Source: Gammaproteobacteria bacterium (GTDB lineage Bacteria; Pseudomonadota; Gammaproteobacteria; Eutrophobiales; Eutrophobiaceae). Taken from it: a stretch of 64,000 nucleotides of DNA. The stretch is taken from the NCBI GenBank assembly GCA_021773235.1, contig JAJFKL010000030.1, forward strand, positions 1-64,000. The letters are read 5' to 3'. How positions within the stretch are numbered: the stretch's first letter is position 1; every line of letters begins with the position of its first letter. Under the pieces are notes generated by a model, which saw nothing but the letters and a program-made list of their open reading frames with translations, made no database searches and was not told the DNA's origin. Positions 63,084 through 64,000 of this stretch are shown here, piece after piece. The position numbers were made by a program, and so were the translations under genes.

Positions 63084-63746
63084 CTAGAAAGTAGAAACTC
63101 GATATAACTCGTGCCCACTATCATAATACTTTTTTTCAAATGGACTGATAAAATCAATTGTTTCAACACTATCCATTATCACATTTTTATTCGTTACTAT
63201 TTCCATTGCTTGTTTATATTCTTCTGCATAGATCTGCCAATTGGTTCTTAATTCAATTTGATCACATAGGCTAATCATTTCCGGAAACACAGGATGGCCA
63301 TGCCAGCGGCGTTTTAGTTGGTTTTTCTTTGGCCAAGGATTTGGATAAAGCAGATAGTGTTTTTTAATATTCCAGTTTGATTGTTTAATCATTCGCCAGA
63401 TATCAATGACGTCGGCTCTTATCAATATCAAATTATCTTTATCATAAAAATTATCATTTGATATAAATTTATCTAGACGTTTTTCTGATTTGTCGATACC
63501 GACTATTAATGCATCAGTATTTTGTTTAGATAAAATGTGGCTGCTTTCACCAGTGCCACAACCAGAGTCGAGTATTATAGGCATGTCTAAACTATTTATT
63601 ATTTCATTCGTTTTATGAAATATTTCAGCACTAAATGGCCGGTACGGTTTTCTAAACGAATTAGTTAGATGCTTTCTTACACTGTTTTCAAGATCTTTAT
63701 GAACGGCGGTCTGGTTGCTGGTAACGATGCTTGACTTAGTGGTCAT
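63084..63746 (-). CDS. trmB: TrmB-like tRNA (guanine-N7)-methyltransferase
   Basis: 220-residue class I methyltransferase: RKPYRPFSAEIFHKTNEII, SAM motif LDSGCGTGESSHIL (about 59-72), IGIDKSEKR-type VGIDKSEKRLDKF, and the TrmB signature LLYPNPWPKKNQLKRRWHGH with HPVFPEM. It differs from standard TrmB in a short N-terminus and SGHELYR end, so it may be the diverged TrmB paralogue group. A fragment of a second such gene lies at 61179-61256. Confidence 0.85.
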   Translation of the reverse strand: MTTKSSIVTSNQTAVHKDLENSVRKHLTNSFRKPYRPFSAEIFHKTNEIINSLDMPIILDSGCGTGESSHILSKQNTDALIVGIDKSEKRLDKFISNDNFYDKDNLILIRADVIDIWRMIKQSNWNIKKHYLLYPNPWPKKNQLKRRWHGHPVFPEMISLCDQIELRTNWQIYAEEYKQAMEIVTNKNVIMDSVETIDFISPFEKKYYDSGHELYRVSTF

Positions 63747-63765
63747 TAATCCGGAAGGGTACTTC

Positions 63766-63910
63766 TAAAAATTAGTATTTATTCGTGAGAGCGAGGAAGC
63801 ACCGCGCACACGACTGCATGGATGCAGGAGATAGAGCGACGCAGGAAGCCAAAGCCGAGAACCGCAGTGTATAATTAATACATGAGGAGATCCTGCCCTG
63901 TGGGTATTCG
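63766..63910 (-). repeat. dispersed-repeat block (inverted copy of 17.9-18.1 kb)
   Basis: In reverse complement it repeats ggatctcctcatgtattaat, ctcctgcatccatgcagtcg and gctctcac ... ctaatttttagaagt from the accC-prmA gap. The rest of the window to 64000 shows no supportable gene. Confidence 0.6.
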
Positions 63911-64000
63911 AGCACGGAGCTGACGCGGCTTACCATGAATGATTTAGTATGGAACGGCATATTAATCGCGGAAAAAGACAATTTTAAGAGGTACCCTGAA

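Noticed and set aside
63772-63981. 69-residue minus-strand frame at the right end
   Set aside because: Lies in the dispersed repeat block; its sequence repeats the frame found at 17.9-18.1 kb.

Overview
The window is a stretch of gammaproteobacterial chromosome, judged by gene order and protein types: dusB-fis, accB-accC-prmA, yggS-proC-yggT-yggU-metX-metW next to pilT-pilU, dsbD after cutA, and djlA. The base composition looks moderately AT-rich. No rRNA or tRNA gene was recognised, so the call rests on proteins and synteny only. Most of the window is core housekeeping sequence, broken by two accessory arrays of small orphan genes and by several families of short intergenic repeats.

Layout. 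1-6.2 kb: phosphate and polyphosphate genes (Pit permease cut by the left edge, DUF47/PhoU-like partner, ppk, ppx, a SixA-like phosphatase). 6.3-11.4 kb: a methyltransferase, djlA, two orphan genes with cassette-like flanks, and an RND/MMPL exporter. 11.4-24.6 kb: core genes (trmH-like, fxsA, cutA-dsbD-tlpA, aroQ, accB-accC, prmA, a zinc-ribbon/DUF3426 protein, dusB-fis, purH, purD). 24.6-31.7 kb: a complete chromosomal integron, with intI on the minus strand, an attI region, and about 11 cassettes on the plus strand separated by attC sites. One attC is broken by an IS3-like remnant, and the last cassette is a BrnT/CopG-type toxin-antitoxin pair. 31.7-34.8 kb: two extra small genes and an arsenic module (arsC divergent from arsR-acr3). 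34.9-42.1 kb: deaD, hisH-hisB, hemF, dtd, rpiA, ilvA and two small membrane proteins.

42.2-46.8 kb is the most unusual part. Eight small orphan genes, mostly membrane proteins, all lie on the minus strand. Each is separated from the next by a roughly 57-64 bp imperfectly palindromic repeat with ends like TGTCYGCTT / AAGCRGACA. Stop codons often overlap the repeat, as in gene cassettes, but the repeat does not resemble attC and no recombinase is nearby. The array is bracketed by inverted copies of a dispersed repeat. The same repeat, in shortened and half form, flanks two small genes at 8.0-8.9 kb on the opposite strand, so it is not confined to one locus.

46.8-64 kb: metX-metW, yggU, yggT, proC, yggS, three PilT/PilU-type retraction ATPases, a PilZ protein, NAD-malic enzyme, a PhoX-like phosphatase, peroxiredoxin, a DksA-like zinc-finger protein, nfsA, a Na/Pi cotransporter and a TrmB-like methyltransferase. 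The C-terminal end of a second, diverged TrmB-like gene lies on the other side of the Na/Pi cotransporter.

Taken together the core genes suggest an aerobic or facultative, piliated, c-di-GMP-responsive bacterium. It invests in phosphate uptake and storage (Pit, Na/Pi, PhoX, PPK, PPX) and has arsenate resistance. A perfect FNR/Anr-type site lies just upstream of ppk, which suggests oxygen control of polyphosphate synthesis (inference).
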